42,777 nt of DNA from the NCBI GenBank assembly GCA_019912315.1, contig JAIOJA010000030.1:1-42777 (forward strand). The letters are read 5' to 3'. Position numbers and translations under genes: made by a program. Numbering within the stretch: the first letter of the stretch is position 1; every line of letters starts with the position of its first letter. This DNA comes from Planctomycetota bacterium. Its GTDB lineage: Bacteria > Planctomycetota > UBA8742 > UBA2392. Shown here one piece after another: positions 40,657-42,777 of the stretch. A model generated the notes under the pieces. That model worked only from the letters and a program-made list of their open reading frames with translations, made no database searches and was not told where the DNA came from.

Positions 40657-40681
40657 GGCCAGGTGCCCGTCGGCGCGTAGC
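40657..40681 (+). repeat. Direct repeat, right copy
   Basis: GGCCAGGTGCCCGTCGGCGC followed by GTAGC. It still spells the codons for QVPVGA and a stop, with GCG in place of GCA. The sequence before it has no further match to the 37190 gene. Confidence 0.8.
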
Positions 40682-40686
40682 CGGGT

Positions 40687-42009
40687 TTACTTGACTTTCA
40701 CTTTGACCGTGTGGACTTCCGTGGGACCCGTGACGAACGTCTGGCCCGCCAGGGGCTGGATCGTCAGCGTCAGCGTGTAAGTGCCTTTGGGCGCCGCGGG
40801 GTTCACCGTGATCAACCCGTAAGGCTGGACGCTCACGTTCACCGGCGAACTCGAAACCCAGTTGAACTCCACGAAGCTGGGGCCGGCCGAATCGCCGTAC
40901 GGATGAAAATCGATACCGCCGCCGATCTGGTCCAGCGCCTCAATGCGGGTCTGGTACGTACCGCCCTGCGCGACGGTGACCGACCCCACCACCCGTACCA
41001 CGTTGTCGTAGTCGCGCACGGCGTTGTCGATGTCGCGTACGGCGTCAAGCGCGGTGATCAGCAGATCCACCGGGCCGCCTGTTGTGATCTGCGTGTTGTC
41101 ACCACCCGTGGCGCGTTCCAGGTTCAGTGGGTCCATGTAATCGTCACGCAGGGCGCTGCCGATAAGCCCAGCCTGGCCCAGGTCAGGCATGGCGATCGGC
41201 GTGTTGGGCACTACGGCAATGGAACCATTCAACTCGCCGTCATCAAGCGCGTCCTCGTACAGCCCCGCGTAGAAATCAAACACGTTGATGACGCCGATGT
41301 TTTTCGCCAGCTGGCTAAGGGCCGCCATCACGCGCCCGTACAGGTCATCGTTGCCAAACGCTCCCGAGGCCGCGTAATCGGAAGGAATGCGCGCACGGAT
41401 GCGCCCCAGCCCGAAGAACTCGGCGGTCTGCTGGCACATCAGCCCGAACATGCCGGTGGAAATTCCGCCCGTCACGCCCGCGATGCTGCCGTCCAGCGAC
41501 AGGCAGCGCGCGACCGCGACCGAGGTCAGGGGCGACACGTCAACCTGCGTCACGCTGTAGCCGTCGAACAACGGCACCACGCTGTACAGCACGTGCGGAC
41601 TGTCCATGTCGTGCAACTTCCGGCTGGCGCTGGTCGCCGGGTTGCCGCCCGTGGCGCCGCCGCCGCCGCGCACCTCCACAAGAATGGGGCCACGATACGA
41701 ATCGTTGAGCATGTACACGTGATAGATGCCGTTGCTGAACGTCGTGCCCGTGCCGAGGACGCTGTTGTTGTCCCAGTTCACGCCGGCATCGGGATTGATC
41801 GGGCGCAGAATCACCGTTGCCCCGCCCACCGCGCCGCCCGTGGACACCGTGCCTCGCACGAACTCGCCAAGTGTGGGGTTTGACAGTGACCCGGTCGAGC
41901 CGCCGCCTGCGCGCACGGTTTCCGCGTCATCCTGACGCTGATCGAAATCACCATCGCACGCGCACAGTGCGAGCAGGGGCAGAACGGCGCACAGCAGCAG
42001 ATTCCGCAT
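40687..42009 (-). CDS. Large lipoprotein with beta-sandwich domains
   Basis: A 440-residue secreted protein. The signal ends LALCACDG, with a lipobox-like Cys at 16 or 18. A first domain (about 50-130) resembles carboxypeptidase-regulatory-like folds: FVRGTVSTGGAVGGATVILR followed by TTFSNGIYHVYM. The middle is helical with YGRVMAALSQLAKNIGV. The end has an Ig-like domain with VSSSPVNVSVQPYGLITVNP. No catalytic motif was seen. It lies six bases after the clpP stop on the same strand, which may be chance packing rather than a functional link. Confidence 0.72.
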   Translation of the reverse strand: MRNLLLCAVLPLLALCACDGDFDQRQDDAETVRAGGGSTGSLSNPTLGEFVRGTVSTGGAVGGATVILRPINPDAGVNWDNNSVLGTGTTFSNGIYHVYMLNDSYRGPILVEVRGGGGATGGNPATSASRKLHDMDSPHVLYSVVPLFDGYSVTQVDVSPLTSVAVARCLSLDGSIAGVTGGISTGMFGLMCQQTAEFFGLGRIRARIPSDYAASGAFGNDDLYGRVMAALSQLAKNIGVINVFDFYAGLYEDALDDGELNGSIAVVPNTPIAMPDLGQAGLIGSALRDDYMDPLNLERATGGDNTQITTGGPVDLLITALDAVRDIDNAVRDYDNVVRVVGSVTVAQGGTYQTRIEALDQIGGGIDFHPYGDSAGPSFVEFNWVSSSPVNVSVQPYGLITVNPAAPKGTYTLTLTIQPLAGQTFVTGPTEVHTVKVKVK

Positions 42010-42014
42010 CAGTC

Positions 42015-42665
42015 CTATTCAATCTCGTTGCGGCTTTTGACCACGGCCTTCACAATCCCGTACTCCGTGGCGTTCTCGGCGGGAATCCAGAAGTCACGGT
42101 GAACGTCCTTCTCAATCTGCTTGACGGTACGCCCGGTCTCGTCGCTGACGATCTGATTGTACATCAGCTTGATGCGGTCGATCTCGGCGCTCAGGATTTC
42201 AAGGTCGCTGGCCTGGCCGCGCGCGGACATGCTGGGCTGGTGCAGCAGGAAGCGGCTTGAGGGCGTGCAGTAGCGGTTGTCCTTGTCGGCGCCCAGGTGA
42301 ATCATGACGGCCGCGCTGGCACAGATGCCGCACACGATGCTGCGCACGGGGGGCTTGACGAAGCGGGCGTAGTCGCGAATGGCGAAGCCGCTGTCGGCGC
42401 TGCCGCCGGGACTGTTGACGATGAAGGTGATGGGCTTCTTGTCGTCGTCGTCTTCAAGGATGCGCAACTGCGAAATCACCGCGGCGGCCAGTTTGTCGTC
42501 CACCTGGCGGCTGATGATAATGGTGCGGGATTTCAGCAGCTTGTCGGCGAGTGCGCGCTGGTAGCCGCTTTCCTGCTTTGAGCCCTCTTCGGGCTCGGGG
42601 TTTTCGTCGTCATCCTCGTCATCGCTAAGGCTGAGGAAAATGCGCGTGGGATCGTACTCGGTCAT
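42015..42665 (-). CDS. clpP: ATP-dependent Clp protease proteolytic subunit, divergent
   Basis: A 216-residue serine peptidase that forms ring chambers with Clp ATPases. The catalytic Ser is in GICASAAVMIHLGA, the His in RFLLHQPS, and the Asp in DVHRDFWIPAEN; FIVNSPGGSADSGFAI and ARGQASDLEI are also family blocks. The N-terminus is unusual: an acidic stretch (SDDEDDDENPEPEEGS) sits where most ClpPs have the axial loop and processing site. ATG 42665 (MTEYDPTRI) is chosen; the frame extends further but lacks family sequence. It may be a second ClpP paralogue. Confidence 0.88.
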   Translation of the reverse strand: MTEYDPTRIFLSLSDDEDDDENPEPEEGSKQESGYQRALADKLLKSRTIIISRQVDDKLAAAVISQLRILEDDDDKKPITFIVNSPGGSADSGFAIRDYARFVKPPVRSIVCGICASAAVMIHLGADKDNRYCTPSSRFLLHQPSMSARGQASDLEILSAEIDRIKLMYNQIVSDETGRTVKQIEKDVHRDFWIPAENATEYGIVKAVVKSRNEIE

Positions 42666-42777
42666 CGGAAGTCTCCGGCATGTGCTGGACGGGCTTAACA
42701 GCGCGAACTTCAACAAGAATCCCGCAAAGGTCAAGCATCGGGAGCGCGCCCCTTGTCGCGACTGCCGCCGCCCCGCC

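Overview
The window is a GC-rich, densely coded bacterial chromosome segment from a Gram-negative-type cell. It carries lipoproteins, a TolC-type outer-membrane channel, a Rieske/cytochrome b module, and ubiE/menG. Several traits suggest a Planctomycetota-like organism: a membrane-anchored HExxH peptidase fused to a VWA-type domain, a very large Ser/Thr kinase with a DWG loop and a TPR-like sensor, and many secreted proteins of unknown function. This placement is inference; no 16S rRNA or other phylogenetic marker set was compared.

Layout. 1-3535: a lower-GC accessory patch in which two inverted copies of an IS3-family element have split a secreted-protein gene, followed by a lipoprotein gene. 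3541-5006: an anti-sigma-like membrane protein and a secreted helical protein. 5107-7503: the peptidase/VWA fusion. 7631-10005: Rieske protein plus a cytochrome b that keeps only one of the two haem-ligand pairs and is fused to a di-haem c tail. 10133-13360: kinase. 13364-17678: transketolase N-half, argB, a UbiA prenyltransferase and an ATP-grasp-like enzyme. 17764-19958: a secreted protein and a small unknown protein. 19955-23737: ferredoxin, lipA, a mono-haem protein, an encapsulated-ferritin-type protein and cardiolipin synthase. 24053-26718: three membrane-anchored proteins, two with MreC-like architecture, behind a clear promoter and closed by a strong terminator. 26891-26978: tRNA-Leu(UAA).

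27002-31961 holds a fold-III PLP enzyme, a decayed and an intact DedA gene, a TolC lipoprotein and a LeuA-family enzyme. 32038-33487 holds two convergent membrane-protein genes that share a duplicated 42-nt leader. 33686-37034 holds a small charged protein, a di-haem cytochrome c with an unusual CX4CH site, ubiE/menG, and the rplM-rpsI operon with its own promoter and terminator. 37190-37861 is an unrecognised gene whose last codons are repeated at 40657-40681. Between the two repeat copies sits a tight four-gene operon with an ExbB/TolQ-like and an ExbD/TolR-like pair plus two unknown proteins. The window ends with a lipoprotein and a divergent clpP.

The strongest candidates for something undescribed are the cytochrome b that has lost both haem bH ligands while keeping the Qo-site PEWY motif (8173-10005), and the repeat-bounded ExbB/ExbD-type islet (37863-40656). 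The three-gene MreC-like operon and the encapsulated-ferritin gene without an encapsulin or targeting peptide are of secondary interest.
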